From Celoporthe dispersa (lineage: Eukaryota > Ascomycota > Sordariomycetes > Diaporthales > Cryphonectriaceae): a DNA stretch of 64,000 bases. Of this stretch, positions 46,666-62,000 are shown piece after piece (within the stretch, counting starts at the first letter, position 1; every line of letters starts with the position of its first letter). The notes beneath the pieces are model-generated. The model was not told the origin of the DNA. It saw only the letters and a program-made list of their open reading frames with translations, and did not search any database. The DNA lies in assembly GCA_016584495.1 (NCBI GenBank), contig WAID01000003.1, positions 62,001 through 126,000 of the forward strand, given 5' to 3'. A program made the position numbers and the translations under genes.

Positions 46666-46756
46666 TGATGCACACCTATTTAACTGTGTTTGCCATACTA
46701 TTCTGCCAGTCAAGGCACGCATACTCTTTTGCATAGTATAGTGGTTCAGTGCATCA
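46666..46756. repeat. TRIM-like right terminal repeat, 91 bp
   Basis: Identical to the left repeat except GCCATACTA for GCCGTACTA and GGTTCAGT for GGTCCAGT. Followed directly by the duplicated TATAG. Confidence 0.85.
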
Positions 46757-49700
46757 TATAGCTAAATTATTTATTTAGATTAGAGATTTATTAATTGCAA
46801 TATTATAAAGAAGAAAAAATAAGAGATATTAGAAATAAAAAGAAATTCAAATATATAGCAAATAAAGATAAAAATGCGCAATAATTAAGCTAAAATCCGA
46901 ATTATATAGAATATCTTATATTTATTTAGCAAAAATAATATTAATTAATATAATAATTAATAAAAGCGATCTCTATTAAGCGCAAGATAGCTTATTTATC
47001 TATTTATTATCTATTTTCGATATTTTATTATTCATATACTAGCTTGCTTATTAATTTTTAATATTAATATTTTTCGCTTTATTAAATTAATTTTCTAATT
47101 AAATTAGAGAATATTATTATTATAGCGCTATTCGATTAGAGCTTATAATATAAATTAATAAAGAATTAATTCAGATATTATCGATAGAAGAAAAAAATAG
47201 CTTTAATCTTAAAAAGCTCGATTAAAAATATTCTTAATTTTTCAAAATCTTCTCCTAGCAGCTAATATAAGCTGAATTTCAGATTCTTATCTCATAATAA
47301 ACTAGCAAAAGCAAATCTTATTCTATTTTCTTAGATCGAAGTTTCCTCTTAGCTTAAATGCTTTAATTAATAGTATAAGATCAAAAGCATTAGAGATAAT
47401 AAAGCTTTCAATTTTATAAGAGATTATTATATAAATTTGATTATAATAAATAAAGTAAAGCGCTATATTATAAATACTAGTATTTGGAAAAATTAGAAGA
47501 ATCGATTACTTATTGCTTACTAATTTTGGAATTATTTTTAAGCTTATATACTAGAATAGAAATATCTTAATATCTTAAATAATTGCTTTATTATAGATAC
47601 TGCTAATCTATAATTGTTTATTATTAATTATAATAATGCTTTAATTTATCTTAGAATCTAGGAAAACTAGCTTATTGCTAAAGCCTAAATAAAACTTTTT
47701 TTTAATATAGGTAAAGTATCTTAAAACTAATTATAATATTATTGCTGAGAATATTATTGATAAAATATAGCTTTTCTTTATAGAGAAGCTTTTCTTAATC
47801 TATAAAGAAATATTTTAAGAAAAGATTTAAAATTAATTTGCATATAGAGCTATTAATCTCAAATTCAATTAGCTAACTTAATTTCAATTTCTATTATAGC
47901 TAATATTTAAATAGATTATATTTATTCTTATATTTTGACTAATATATATAATTCTTAATCAAAGTATAAATCAAAGATAGTAATCTATAAATCTCTTATA
48001 TTATCAGTTTTCTTAAAAAATAGCTATATTAGCTAAATAGATTCTGAAGTATGAGAATATTTAGAAAGATAATTAAGATTTAGTAGATCTAGCTTCTAAG
48101 ATAGAATAGCTCTAGATTAATTAAATTGCTATAGCTTAGTTTTTAAAGAAATAGGGAGAAGATCTTAAGCAGATCTATAGAATCTCTTATAAGTAGATGA
48201 AAGCTTTTCAAATTATCTCTCAACAATTAAGCTATCCGAAGATAATTATTTCTTAGAAGCTAATATAGAGCAAAACTAATTCTCTCCAAACAAATATTAT
48301 CTATATAAGCTCTGAGAAAAAAGGTAAGATCTATATAAAAATATAGCAAATAGAGATTAATAATATTCTTAAAAAAATAAGATTATTAGAAAATATTATA
48401 AATATAATTCCAAATCTTATAATACTTATAAATATATTAAGCTTAGTATTTTTATAAATAATAGTATTTATTATACTTCAGCTCTATTCAAATCTGAATA
48501 GCATTTTAATAATCAGATAGAATTTTTTAATTCGAAATCTATATTAATATTATATAGATAAATTATATTTGCTAGAGATAATTCCAATATAAGTATTTTT
48601 CGCTTAATTCTTAGTATTTGTAAGGAATATTAGAAAAAAAGCTTTAATAAATTATAGATTATTTAATATATTAGCCTAATTAAAGAAAATAAAAAATAGC
48701 AAAGCAATATAAAGCTAGCTAAGAATAAAACTCTATAGAAAAAGATAGACTCTATTCTAAAATATATAAACTAATATTAAACTAATAATATTGAGTTTCT
48801 CAATGCTAATAGAGAAATTAAGATTGATAATATTTATTTTATTTTTTATAAAGCTTAATTATATTTTTCAAAACTCTTATCTAATATAAATTCTATTAGT
48901 ATTAGGCTTATTTAGAGCCAAATTAATACTAGCAAAGCTAAGAAGCGCAGAATTAATAAGATAGCTCAGAATTTTAGTAAAATTGATAAGGAAAGAAGTA
49001 TAATAGATATTAAAATCCTAAACTAGCTAATAATTGAGGAGTTGCTTAATATTGGAAAGCTGTTTAATATTAGATAAGCAGAGTTTATTGCTTAAGCTAT
49101 TTATAATAAACTTTTGAACTAATTTCTAAATTATCTTTTCAAAATTTCTGGGAAAAAGATAATTATTATAATATCTAGATAGAGAGCTTGATTAATCTAT
49201 AATCTTCAGAGAATTAATTTAAAAGCTTAGGAGATTATCGATTTTAATAAGAATTCAAATACAAATCTATATAAATTATTGAATACTAATTCAATATTTA
49301 TCTCTTAGAGAAAGCCTTAGATTTCGATTTTATTCTAACTTTTTAATATAATTAATAGATAGATTATCAATAATTATAATATTTCTAAATATTTTATAAA
49401 GCTTACAAGGCTTTTAATTATCCAAAATATAAGCTTTTCGGCTAAAAAAGAGAGTATAATACTCTTGATTAATATAATAAGAGTATTCAATAGATATATA
49501 AATCTTCTAATTATATTTTTAATAGCTATATTAAATAGCTTTTATAATTAGAGTATTGCTTTAATATTCTATTTTATTCTTTATCTTAATAATAGAAAAT
49601 ATGTATTTATCTAAGCTATACTAGACTTAGAGGCTAAGATAAATCTGATTTCTCTAATATTTTATATTAAGTTTAGGCTGCTCTATATATCTATTATCAA

Positions 49701-52700
49701 TATTATATCCAGGATTTATAATAGATCTAATATAGCATTAGTTAGAGTATTTAAGATTAAGATATTCTATAGAAATTTCTCTAAATAAATTATTTTCTAT
49801 ATTATAAATAATAGAATAATAATACTGAATTATTCTATATTATTGGGAATACTATTTATTATGCAAACTAAATTTTCATTCGATTATATATATCTTGGAT
49901 TTCTCTATATAAGTTTCGCTTTCGAAAAGATTTATTTTATTACTATAGTTAGTAATAAGAAAAATCTTGAAGAAAGAGAGGCTTATATACTAAAAAACTA
50001 AATGCTAGCAGCTATCTTGAAGAATGCAAAGCTATTAATAGCGAAGATATCTTTTCTTGAATGCATTTCGAATTTAGAGATATATTGGTAATATCTATTT
50101 CCGAAGACGAAATTGAGGCAATAATCAATAATCTGTCTATTAAGATAATAGAGAGGGAATTAAAGAAAGAATATTCTCAAGTTATAGAGAAAGAAGAATA
50201 TAGAGGCCTTTATCTATATAGGATGCATATCAAACTTTAATTATCCCGCTTAATATAAGAATTTAAAGAGGAGGAAGAGAATATTTTAGATTTGATTAAT
50301 ATAATATATAAATCAAAAGTAAGAAAGATCAAGCCTATTAATAATTCGCAATTAGATAAGTCTATGCTTAAAGGAAAGCTTAGATAGAAGCTACTTAAGA
50401 TAAAAGAAATGAGAAAAGCTTAGCAATCTATAAAGCTAATTAAATATAATAATTGGATTAAGCTGAAATTCAGCTTTATTAATCTAGATAATCGTTTTAT
50501 ATCTAAATGCTAGGCAGATATAAAAAAGAATAATTGCAATAAGCTTAATAATAAGGAGCTTGAGATATTCAAATATATGCTCTGCAATTATATTAAAGTA
50601 TTAGCTTGGGATTTTACTAAGATTGGCTAAATTATTAAAGAAATAGCTTTATTGTAAGAAATTAGAACTATTTTATATAAAGTCTTTCAAAAAGATATAT
50701 TCTTATATCAAATGCTTTCTATTAGAAATTAATCGATATTCTAAAATAGTATATTAATAGAAAGATTATTAAAGAGAGTTATATATTTTACTATAATAAT
50801 TGATTTCTTATCGAGAAAAAAGATAATAAGCTATGCTTGATTAATAATGCCTAGAAATATAATAAGTATATATTTAAAAATACTTTTATATTGCTAATAT
50901 TAAATAAATTCTTAAAGGATTTTGCTATATGCAAAGTATTATTATTATTAAACTTCTTCTCTAAGTATAATCAAATTCTATTATATTCTAATAGCAGAGA
51001 TATAATTACTTTTTCGATACTCTTAAGCTTATTTAAGATATATATTCTGCTATAAAGAGCGATCAATTCAGTAGCTTAATTTATAAGGATTATAATTAAA
51101 TTCTTATATAATTTTATTTTTTATATATATTAATTATTTTTCGATAATATTCCAATTTAAAGCTTAGCAATAATTTATAATAATAAGATATTTTCTAATA
51201 TTCCAAATATCTATCATTTTATTGCTAAATATATTACTAATTTAGATAAAGTTCTAATAAATACTAAGTTTGCTAATATTATTATCTTTACTTTCAAATC
51301 TAAATAATATTGGATAAAAATTAATATAATCAGATATATTATTAATTCTAATAGAAAATAGCTTTAGAATAGAAAAATTATAAAGCTTTAAGCTTAAATA
51401 GTATATAAAGATATTAAGAATGTTCGCTCTTTTCTTAATTTAGTTATATACTATGCAATATAAATTTAGAATTTCGCTATTATTGCATAATTACTTTATA
51501 ATCTCTTGAAGAAAAGTATATTATAATTATAAAAAGATAAATATAAAGAAGCAATTCGAATCTTTATTTAAGCTTTTATTATTAAGCTTATTATTATTGC
51601 TATTAATTATAGCTTAATTATTAATAAGATTATACTTATAATTGATATAAGTTTTTTTAGCTGAGATATAATTCTAATACAGATTATTGAAGGATATAGG
51701 AAGCTTGTTCGCTTTATTAATAGAATCTGGATAATTGCTGCGCAAAAATATAATATTATTAAAAGAAAATGCTGAGCTATTTTATTCGTTTTGCAATTTT
51801 TCTACTAATATTTTTATAAATATTATTTTATTCTAGAAATTAATACTTATATATTAGTTGACTAACTTAATAATAGAATAAATAATATATTAGATATTTT
51901 AATAAATAGATAAATTGCAATTATTAAGATATTTGATTTTATTATAAAGTATATGCCTAAATCGAAGAATCTAATAGCTGATATATTCTTAAGACTATTA
52001 TATTTAATTCTATTGCAAAAAGATAAAGGCAGTGATATCGAAGTATAATGCGATATTTAATTCAATAATATAGAAGCTGCTAAAGCAGAATTGATGCTAT
52101 TATTAAATTCCAATTTTTATTGGATTTAGTAATTAATCTAATATGCTGAATTTTTATACAAAAGCATAATATTAGCAAAGCTCTCTTAATGCTAGTAAAG
52201 AAATTTTATAGCTAAAGTATTGAATTATCAAATAATTGATTAAGCTTTATAGTATAGAGCTAAAAGCAAATATTTATAGTAAAGAGTAATAGATAATCTT
52301 GATTTTCGATATTGCATTTTGAAAGAATATTATATTAAGTTTGATTATTGAAGCTAGAATTCAATAATTGCTTAGATTAAGCAATTATATTTCTGGAAAA
52401 GGCTATAAATAGATATCTCTAATATTATAGCAGAATATGAAAAGTATACTAAATTTGATTCCAAAATATAGAAAGAAAGAGTTATTCTTTCTATATTAAA
52501 TCAATTTTTATAAGAATCAGTATTAATATTCAATATATAGCTAAGGATAGTAGATTTAGATATTTTGCTAAAGCTTAATATAATCTAATAAAATATATTA
52601 TTGCAAGATTGTTTAAGAAAGCTATAGCTGAAGCAATATGGAAGTTTATTCTAGAAGAGATTATTTTTATCTTTAGCTATTTTCTCAAGATTATTATAAA

Positions 52701-55700
52701 TAAAGAGTTTAAAAATAAAGCTGAGATAGCAAAATCTATTAAAGCTTTAGAAATCTTGCTTATTTAGATCTTTAGCTATAATTCTTATGCTTAAGATTAA
52801 ATAGAAATAGGATATTTTTCGATTGCTAATGCATTTATTAAGCTTGCAGATATGCAATTGCAGTAATAGAAGCAGTATTTGAGAATTGCTTTTTTTGCAG
52901 AAAGAATATTTATCTAATAATCTTATAGATATAGCCTCTTTTATCTAATATTCAGCTAGAAATCTCTTATTCTAATTAAGATAGAAATTCTAATATAGAA
53001 AGTCTTCGCTTAGTTTGCAGATTAATTGCTTTAAGAAGTATTCAAAATGCATTTTTGTATAATTGCTGCTAAGCAGAAAAATATGCTATATGCAATTAAA
53101 GCTATGCAAGTATATTGAGAGAAAATAGCAAAGAAGGTATAGATATATAGCTTAATAAGAAAGGCATAATTCTGCTTGAGAGACTTAATCCTTATTTATA
53201 ATTATATTAGGAAAATAAGCTATTTATGCAATATAAAGATTTTATATAAATAGAAAGAACTATATATTATTGCTTAGATTCTAAATAAGAATGCTTATTA
53301 TCTTAAGATTATAAATAATATTTTGCTTAAAAGTATATACTTAGCAATCAATATTAAAAAGTTTATATAGAATGCAAGCAAAATATAGAAGCTAGAAATA
53401 CTTATACTTTAAGAAAAAAATATTAAGATTATTATTAAATAATTATTAATTAATAAATTGATATTTCTGTAAGCATTATAGTATAGGAAATCTGATAATT
53501 ATATATTAGAAATCTATAAAGCTAATCTAGATAATAATATAGTATTCTAGATATCTAATATTATTGAATATAAGGGTATGCTTATATAGATAATTCTCGA
53601 TCTTAATATTATTAATCTAATTATTAAGAATAATAATAATGCTGATGATAATAATAATTATATAGATAGTAAGCTTATATAGACTATTGAGAAAGAAAGG
53701 AGAGAATAAGAGAAAGCAGATTGTAATAGAATATATATCTTTATTTTTACTAAATCTGTATTCCTTATTTAGAATTGAAGATAATCTTTTTTTGTCTTTT
53801 TTTGTATCGCAAAAATATATTTTCTTTACTTATTCTTTTTTTATATATTTTACTAAGGGAGAAGAGATAATAGTTTATCTATTATTATTCTACTATCTAT
53901 TATAAATAATATAATATCTTAATAAATTTTCAAAAATCTAATATAGAATAAAATATTTAGATATAAAGTATTTAAATTATCGAGATTATATAAAAGCAAT
54001 ATATAGGAAATACTATACTAAAATATAATTTGATTAAAATAATTATCTATTATCTTATTTTATTTTCATTTATTATTATCTTTATATTATTTTCTTATTA
54101 TATTTTCAAAAAGATTACTTAAAGCTAGATTTATAAATAAAGCAGCTATTCAAATTTTGAGATAAGTTTTGTATATTCTATTAATATTGCTAATTATTCC
54201 GATTTGGATTTATATTCGATTGAAAATCGAGTTATTGAATAATAGTTTGAGAATTCTCGATCTTATCTGAGAATAATATAGCTTCGATATTATAAAGATT
54301 TTTGGCTTATTGAGTTCTCTTTTTTCTAGGAGATTTAGAAAGCTTCTAAATATAAAAATCTGCTATTTCTTTTCCCTTTCCCTTGCTTTTTGCTTTAATA
54401 TCTGGAATTTTCATATAAGATCTAATTTTATTTTTTCTAATCAGTTTAGATGCAGATTTAGCTGGAAATGCTTAAGCAGATTTAGCTTTTGCTTATAATA
54501 TAGACTAATTTGATTCTCTGATTAAGCAAAAAGAAGAGAATAGCTTTCTCGAATATAAAGCATTCTAATTATTTTTAGAAAAGCAGAGATTGGAAAAAAT
54601 ACTATCTATTTATTCAATATTGCTATAAGAAATACTATTATATTTCAGAAATTAATACTAGCTTTTTATAATCCAATATACTTTATTATTAATGCTTAAG
54701 TCTAAAATTATATTAAATATTTAATATAGATTTAGTTAATCGAATAAATTGCAATACTATAGCAAGGAAATAAGAGAAAGTATTAGCAGATGCTTAGATC
54801 TAAATAGAGATAAATAAATAAAATTCTTATTTATATATGCTGATTATTAATATATAGAATATCTTGAATATAATTATATTTTATTTTGATATAATAGATA
54901 TAATTATTATATTTGCTATTAAAAAAACCGAATAAGAAGATATATTCGAAGAAAGGCTAGTTTATATTAAGTTGGATATTATTAATTAGTATAAAAGCTA
55001 AGGCATATTGATAAGTATAATAATTGCAGGAGATAAGATTGCGATAATTATATAATTAGATAAGAAGATATTATAATTAGTTAGCTTAGATAAAAATATG
55101 CTCGAGATACTCTCCAAATAGCTTTATACTAGCTTTGCATATCAAGATAGATTATAAGATAATCTCTTAAGCTGCTTTCAGCTAAAAGAATTCCTGGATA
55201 TAGATAAGATTAATAATTAGATTATTCCAGAGAGAAAAGTTGCTATAGATAATCTAGAAGCAATAAATTATATTCAGCTTGCTATAAATAATAGAAAAAA
55301 TAGTCTTATTTATAAAAGAATATTAATTATAGATAATAAGAAAGCAAGTATTAATATTAGGAAGATAAATAGAAATAATAAATTAATTCCAATTGCTTTT
55401 ATCTTGCTGCTATATTGAATTAATTTGCGAAGAAAAGATAATATTGGTAATAATTTGAGATATATTGATTTATATCTTAAGCTTAAGTAGAAAAAGAGAA
55501 GAAGAAATCTATAAGAAAGAATAGGAGTGGAAAAGAAAGAAAAAGTAGAATAGCTAAATAAGAATAGACAAGGAGATAGAATTATGCTAGATTGAGAAAG
55601 AGAAGGAAAGCATTATTGCACTTTCCTAATTATAATTCTTGCTTAACTTACTTAATAATTCTAGCTTAGCTAGAGATTTAGCTTATTGCTAATTAATAAG

Positions 55701-55705
55701 AGTAG

Positions 55706-56095
55706 TGTTGTGGTAGCCAGTGGAGTGAACCTCAGGATATGGAATATAGATAGGTCCTAAGGTTGTTTAGATATAAGAGTGCAGCCCTTGTTCATTTTTT
55801 TTCTACGCTTAGACAGAAATAACAAGCAATCTTCCCTTCTTTTCTCAATTTGAGCTTTCTGGATAGGTCTAAGGCAGGCTTTTCACTCTGACCTTATGCA
55901 TGTATAGCCTTCATTTGTTATCGTCCTTATAACCGATTTAGTATGCTTGGATTGCATAAGCTCTTATCTATTGCCTTAATATTCATTCTTTCATGCGATA
56001 GCATCCAAAGTTCTGATTTAATAATGCAATAAGTATAAACTTAGCTATTCAGGCTAATAATTCAAAGCTATCTTTATTATAGCTTATAAAGACTA
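55706..56095 (+). repeat. LTR 2, between Gypsy copies A and B
   Basis: It begins TGTTGTGGTAGCCAG and is collinear with the LTR at 45459. It serves both as the 3' LTR of copy A and the 5' LTR of copy B. The 3' border is estimated. Confidence 0.8.
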
Positions 56096-59000
56096 GTAAT
56101 AGCAGCAAATTATATTCTATAGATAAGCATACTTCTTTCCTTAATATTCTTTTCTCTTAATTATTTTGTTTGAATATTGATATTTAATAAGCTGCATATT
56201 ATGCCTAGACTTTGGATTATACTTAAAGCTTTTTGAAAGAAAGCAAAAGCTAAATAGAGAGAGAATAATATAAATTCCGGTTAGCAAGTAATAAACGAGT
56301 TATCAAATCCGCATGCTAATATTATAAAGAAACGAATTCTTTTTTCTATAATTCCTTATTACTTTTATATAAAATCCTGCATATCTTAGGCCTATATATG
56401 CTAATATGGATACGATTTTGATAAGAGTAAATTTTTAATTAGGATAATAAATATTATACTTTTATTAAATAGTATTCTGCAATAAAAAGCAAAATAGGCA
56501 ATCAAGCTTCTGATTCGAATAATACAATTTGCTAAAATATATATAGCCAAATTGTTTATTTAGATTAGGGATTTATTAATTGCAATATTATAAAGAAGAA
56601 AAATAAAAGATATCGGAAATAAGAAAAGATTCAAATGCATAGCAAATAGAAATAAAAATATATAATAATTAGGCTGAAACCCAAATTATATAAAATATTT
56701 TATACTTATTTAGCAAAAATAATATTAATTAATATAATAATTGATAAAAGCAATCTCTATTAAACATAAGATAGCTTATTTATCTGCTTATTATCTATTT
56801 TTAATATCTTACTATTTATATATTAGCTCGCTTACTAGTCTTTAGTACTAATACTCTTTGCTTTATTAAACTAATCTTTTAACCAAATTAGAGAATATTG
56901 CTATTATAGCGCTACTCGATTAGAGCTTATAATATAAATTAATAAAGAGTTAATTTAGGCATTATTAATAGAAGGAAAGAATAGCTTTAATCTCAAAAAG
57001 CTTAATCAAAAATATTTCTAATTCTTTAAAGCTTTTTTTTAGCAGCTAATATAAGCCGAATTTTAGATTTCTATCTTATAGTAAGCTAATAGAAGCAAAT
57101 CTTACTCTATTCTCTTAGATCGAAATTTCCTCTTAGCTTAAGCATTTTAATTAATAGTGTAAGATCAAAGGCATTAGAAATAATAAAGCTTTTAACTTTA
57201 TAAGAGATTATTATATAGATTCGATTATAGCAAGTAAAGTAGAATGCTATATTATAAGCGCTAGTATTTGGAAAAATCAGAAGAATTGATTGCTTATTGC
57301 TTACTAATTTTAGGATTATCTTTAAGCTTATATATTAAAATAAAAGCGCTTTAATATCTTGAACAATTGCTTTATTACAAATATTGCTAATCTATAATTA
57401 TTTATTATTAATTATAATAATGCTTTAACTTATCTTAAGATTCGAGAAAACTAGCTTATTGCTAAAGCTTGGATAAAACTCTTTTTAGTATAAATAAAGC
57501 ATTTTAGAACTAATTATAATATTATTACTAAAAATATTATCAATAAAATATAGCTTTTCTTTATAGAGAAGCTTCTTTTAATCTATAAGAAGATATTTTA
57601 AGAAAAGATTTAAGACTAATTTGTATATAAGACTATCAATCTTAAATTCAATTAGCCAATTCAATTTCAATCTCTATTATAGCCAATATTTGAATAAATT
57701 GTATCTATTTTTATATCTCGATCAATATATATAGCTTTTAATCAAAGTATAGATTAAGAATAATAATCTATAAATCTCTTGCATTATTAGTTTTCTTAAG
57801 AAATAGCTATACTAGCTAAATAGATTCTGAAATATAAGAATATTTAAAAGGATAATCAAGATTTAGCAAATCTAACTTCTAAGATAAAATAGCTTTAAAT
57901 TAATTAGATTGCTATAGCTTAATCTCTGAAGAAATAGGAAAAAGATTTTAAACAGATCTATAAAATCTCTTATAAGCAAATAAAAGCTTTTCAAATTATC
58001 TTTCAATAGCTAAGCTATCCGAAGATAATTATTTCTTAGAAGCTAATGCAAAGCAGAACTAACTCTCTCTAAGCAGATATTATCTATATAAGCCTCAAAG
58101 AGAAAAGTAAGATTTATATAGAGATATAGTAAGCAAAAATCAATAATATTCTCAAGAAAGATAGAATTATTAGAAAATATTATAAATGCAATTCCAAATC
58201 TTATAATACTTATAAATATATTAAGCTTAGTATTCTTATAAGTAATAATATCTATTATGCTCTAGCTTTATCCAAATTTGAATAATATTTTAGTAATTGA
58301 ATAGAATTTCTTAATTCGAAATCTATACTAATATTATATAGATAGATTATATTTGCTAGAGATAATTCTAATATAAGTATTTTTCGCCTAATTTTTGGTA
58401 TCTATAAGGAATATTAGAAGAAAAGCTTTAATAAATTATAGATTGCTCGATATATTAGTCTGATTAAGAAAGATAAAAAGTAGCGAAGCAATACAAAGCT
58501 AGCTAAGAATAAAACTCTATAGGAAAAGATAGACTTTATTCCAAAATATATAAACTAATACTAAATCAATAATATTAAATTCTTTAGCATTAATAGAAAG
58601 ATTGAGATTAGCAATATTTATTTTACTTTTTATAAAGCTTAATTATATCTCTTAAAATTCTTATTTAATATAAACTTTATTAATATTAAGCTTATCTAGA
58701 GCTAAGTTAATATTAGCGAAGCCAAGAAGCGCAGAATTAGTAAGATAGCTCAAGATCTTGATAAGATTGATAAAGAAAGAGGTATAATAGATATTAAAAT
58801 CTTAAATCAGCTAATAATTAAAAAGCTGCTTAATATTAAGAAGCTATCTAATATTGGATAAGCAGAGCCTACTGCTTAAGTTATCTATAATAAATTTTTA
58901 AACTAATTTCTGGACTATTTTCTTAAAATTTCCAAAAAAGAGATAACTATTATAGTATTTAAATAGAGAGCTTAATTAATCTATAGTCTTTAGAGAATCG

Positions 59001-62000
59001 ACTCAAAAGCTTAGGAGGTTATCGATCTTAATAAGAGTCTAAATGCAAATCTATATAAGTTATTAGATGCTAATTTAATATTTATTTCTTAGAGAAAGCT
59101 TTAGATTTCAACTTTATTCTAATTTTCTAATATAATTAGCAGATAGATTATTAATAGTCATAATATTTCTGAATATCTTATAAAGCTTGCAAAGCTTTTA
59201 ATTATTTAAAGCATAAGCTTTTTAGCTAAAAAAGAGAATATAATGCTTTTGATTAATATAATAAAAGTATTTAATAGATATATAAATCTTCTAATTATAT
59301 TTTCAATAGCTATATTAAATAGCTTTTATAATCAAAGTATTGCTCTAATATTCTATTTTATTCTTTATCTTAATAATAGAGAGTATGCATTTATCTAAGC
59401 TATATTAGACTCAGAAGCTAAGATAAGTCTAATTTCTCTAATATTCTATATTAAGCTTAAGCTACTCTATATATCTATTATTAATATTATATCCAGAACC
59501 TATAATAAGTCTAATATAGTATTAGTTAGAATATTTAAGACTAAAGTATTCTATAAAGACTTCTTTAAATAGGTTATTTTCTATATTATGAATAATAGAA
59601 TAATAATATTAAATTATTCTATACTATTGGAAATGCTATTTATTATATAGATTAAACTTTTATTCAATTATATATATTCTGGATTTCTCTATGCAAGTTT
59701 CGCTTTCAGAAAAATTTGTCTTATTATTATAATTAGTAGTAAGAAGAATCTTAAAGAAAAGGAAGCTTATATACTAAAAAACTAAATACTAGCAATTGCT
59801 TTGAGAAATGCAAGGCTATTAGTAGCGAAGATATCTTTTCCTAAATGCATTTCAAACCTAAAAATATACTAATAATATCTGTTCTCGAAAACGAAATTGA
59901 GGCAATAATCAATAATCTATCTATTAAGATAATAGAGAGAGAGTTGAAAAAAAATATTTTCAGATTATAGAAGAAAAGAAGTATTAAAGCTTTTATCTAT
60001 ATAAGATATATGCTAAATTTTAATTATCCTGCCTAATATAAGAATCTAAAAGAAAAAGGAGAATATTTTAAGCTTGATTAATATAATATATAAATTAAAA
60101 GCAAGAAAGATCAAGCTTATTAATAACTCGCAGCTGGATAAATCTATGCTTAAAGAAAAGCTTGGATAAAAGCTATTCAAAATGAAGAAAATGAAAAAAG
60201 CTTAATAATCTATAAAGCCAATCAAATATAATAATTAGATTAAACTAAAATTCAGCTTTATTAATTCAGATAATTATCTTATATCTGAATACTAGGCAGA
60301 TATAAAAAAGAATAATTATAATAAGCTCAATAATAAAGAGCTTGAGATATTCAAATATATGCTCTATAATTGCATTAAAATATTAGCTTAGGATTTTACT
60401 AAGATTAGCCAAATTATTAAAGAAATAGCTCTATTATAAGAGATTAGGACTATTCTATACAAAGTCTTTTAAAAAAGATATATTTCTATATCAAATGCTT
60501 TTTATTAGAAATTAATTAATATTCTAAAATAGCGTATTAATAGGAAGATTATTAAGAAAAATTATGCATTTTACTATAATAATTAATTTCTTATTAAGAA
60601 AAAGAATAATAAGCTATGCCTAATTAATAATACTTAGAAATATAATAAGCATATATTCAAAAATGCTTTTATATTGCTAGTATTGAATAAATTCTTAAAA
60701 GACTTTGCTATATATAAAATACTATTATTATTAGACTTTTTCTCTAGATATAATCAAGTTCTATTGCATTCTAATAGCAGGAATATAATTATTTTCTTGA
60801 TATTCTTAAGCTTATTCAGAATATATATTCTATTGCAAAAAGCAATTAACTTAATAGCTTAATTTATAAGGATTATAATTAGACTTTTATATAATCTTAT
60901 TTCTTATATATATTAATTATTTTTTGATAATATTCTAATTCGAGGCTTAATAATAATCTATAATAATAAGATATTTCCTAATATTCTAGATATTCATTAT
61001 TTTATTGCTAAATATATTGCTAATCTGGATAAAATTCTAATAAATACTAAACTTGCTAATACTATTATCTTTGCTTTCAAATCTAAATAATACTGGATAA
61101 AAATTAATATAATCAGATATATTATCGATTCTAATAGAAAATAGCCTCAGAATAGAAAAATTATAAAATTTTAAGCTTGGATAGTATATAAAGATATTAA
61201 AAATATTCGCTCTTTTCTTAATTTGATTATATATTATATAATATAGATTTAGAATTTCGCTATTATTGCATAACTATTTTATAATCTTCTAAAAAAGAGC
61301 ATATTATAATTATAGGAAAATAAATATAAAAAAGCAATTCGAATCTTTATTCAAGCTTTTATTATTAAGCTTATTATTATTGCTATCGATTATAGCTTGA
61401 TTGCTAGTAAGATTATATTTATAATTAATATAAGTTTTCTTAGCTGGAATATAATTCTAATATAGATTATCGAAGAATATAGAAAGCTTGCCTGCTTTAT
61501 TAATAAAATTTAGATAATTGCTGCGCAAAAGTATAATATTACTAAAAGAAAATGCTAAGCTATCTTATTTGTTTTGCGATCTTTTTGCTAATACTTTTAT
61601 AAATATCGTTTTATTTTGGAAATCGATACTTATATATTAATTAATCAATTCAATAGCAGAATAAACAATATACTAGATGCTTTAATAAATAGATAGATCG
61701 CAATTATTAAAATATTCAATTTTATTATAAAATATATGCTTAAATCGAAAAATCTAATAGCTAATGCATTTTCGAAGCTGCTATACTTAATCTTATTGCA
61801 AGAAGATAAAGGCAGCAATATTAAAGCATAGTGCAATATTTAATTCAATAATATAAAAGCTGCTAAAGCAGAATTAATATTATTATTGAATTCTAATCTT
61901 TATTAGATTTAGCAATTAATCTAATATACTAAATTCTTATATAAAGGCATAATGCTAGCAAAGCTCTTTTAATACTAGCAAAGAAGCTTTATAGCTAAAG

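Larger units (their letters stand above)
46301..46756. mobile_element. 456-bp TRIM-like mini-element inserted in Gypsy copy A
   Basis: Two 91-bp direct repeats (46301-46391 and 46666-46756) start TGATGCAC and end GTGCATCA, so each has inverted ends and a TG...CA form. They flank a 274-bp GC-richer core (46392-46665). The element is bounded by a 5-bp target duplication TATAG (46296-46300 and 46757-46761), and the empty site is visible in copy B near 56,540 (ATATATAGCCAAATT). The two 91-bp repeats differ at only two sites, both transitions. There is no open frame worth calling a gene. The form matches terminal-repeat retrotransposons in miniature (TRIM). Unlike the DNA around it, it is not RIP-degraded, so it is either younger than the RIP of its host element or too short to be a RIP target. 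Confidence 0.85.
45848..55705 (+). mobile_element. Gypsy copy A internal region, RIP-degraded
   Basis: The plus strand keeps a Ty3/Gypsy polyprotein order with many stops and no open frame of note. RT with DFFSKYNQ and NSRDIITF strings lies near 50,940-51,010. RNase H with AAQKYNIIKRKC near 51,740, then a FxLExDTY-like stretch, then IKYMPKSKNLIAD near 51,950. Integrase follows to about 53,200 (for example a KAIAEAI-like stretch near 52,620). Copy B, from 56,096, is collinear with it. Copy A carries a 456-bp mini-element inserted at 46301-46756 that copy B lacks. The differences between copies A and B are mainly transitions, as RIP predicts. Confidence 0.8.

Noticed and set aside
46400..46741. 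Several overlapping open frames in the mini-element
   Set aside because: They overlap in several frames on both strands, with no domain; the GC-richer composition alone explains them.
53687..53905. Open frames at 53687 and 63422 with similar translations
   Set aside because: They resemble each other only because they are the same position in Gypsy copies A and B; they are debris near the end of the element, not conserved genes.
60674..60862. Open frame of 62 codons in copy B
   Set aside because: It is a fragment of the degraded reverse transcriptase, already covered by the element.
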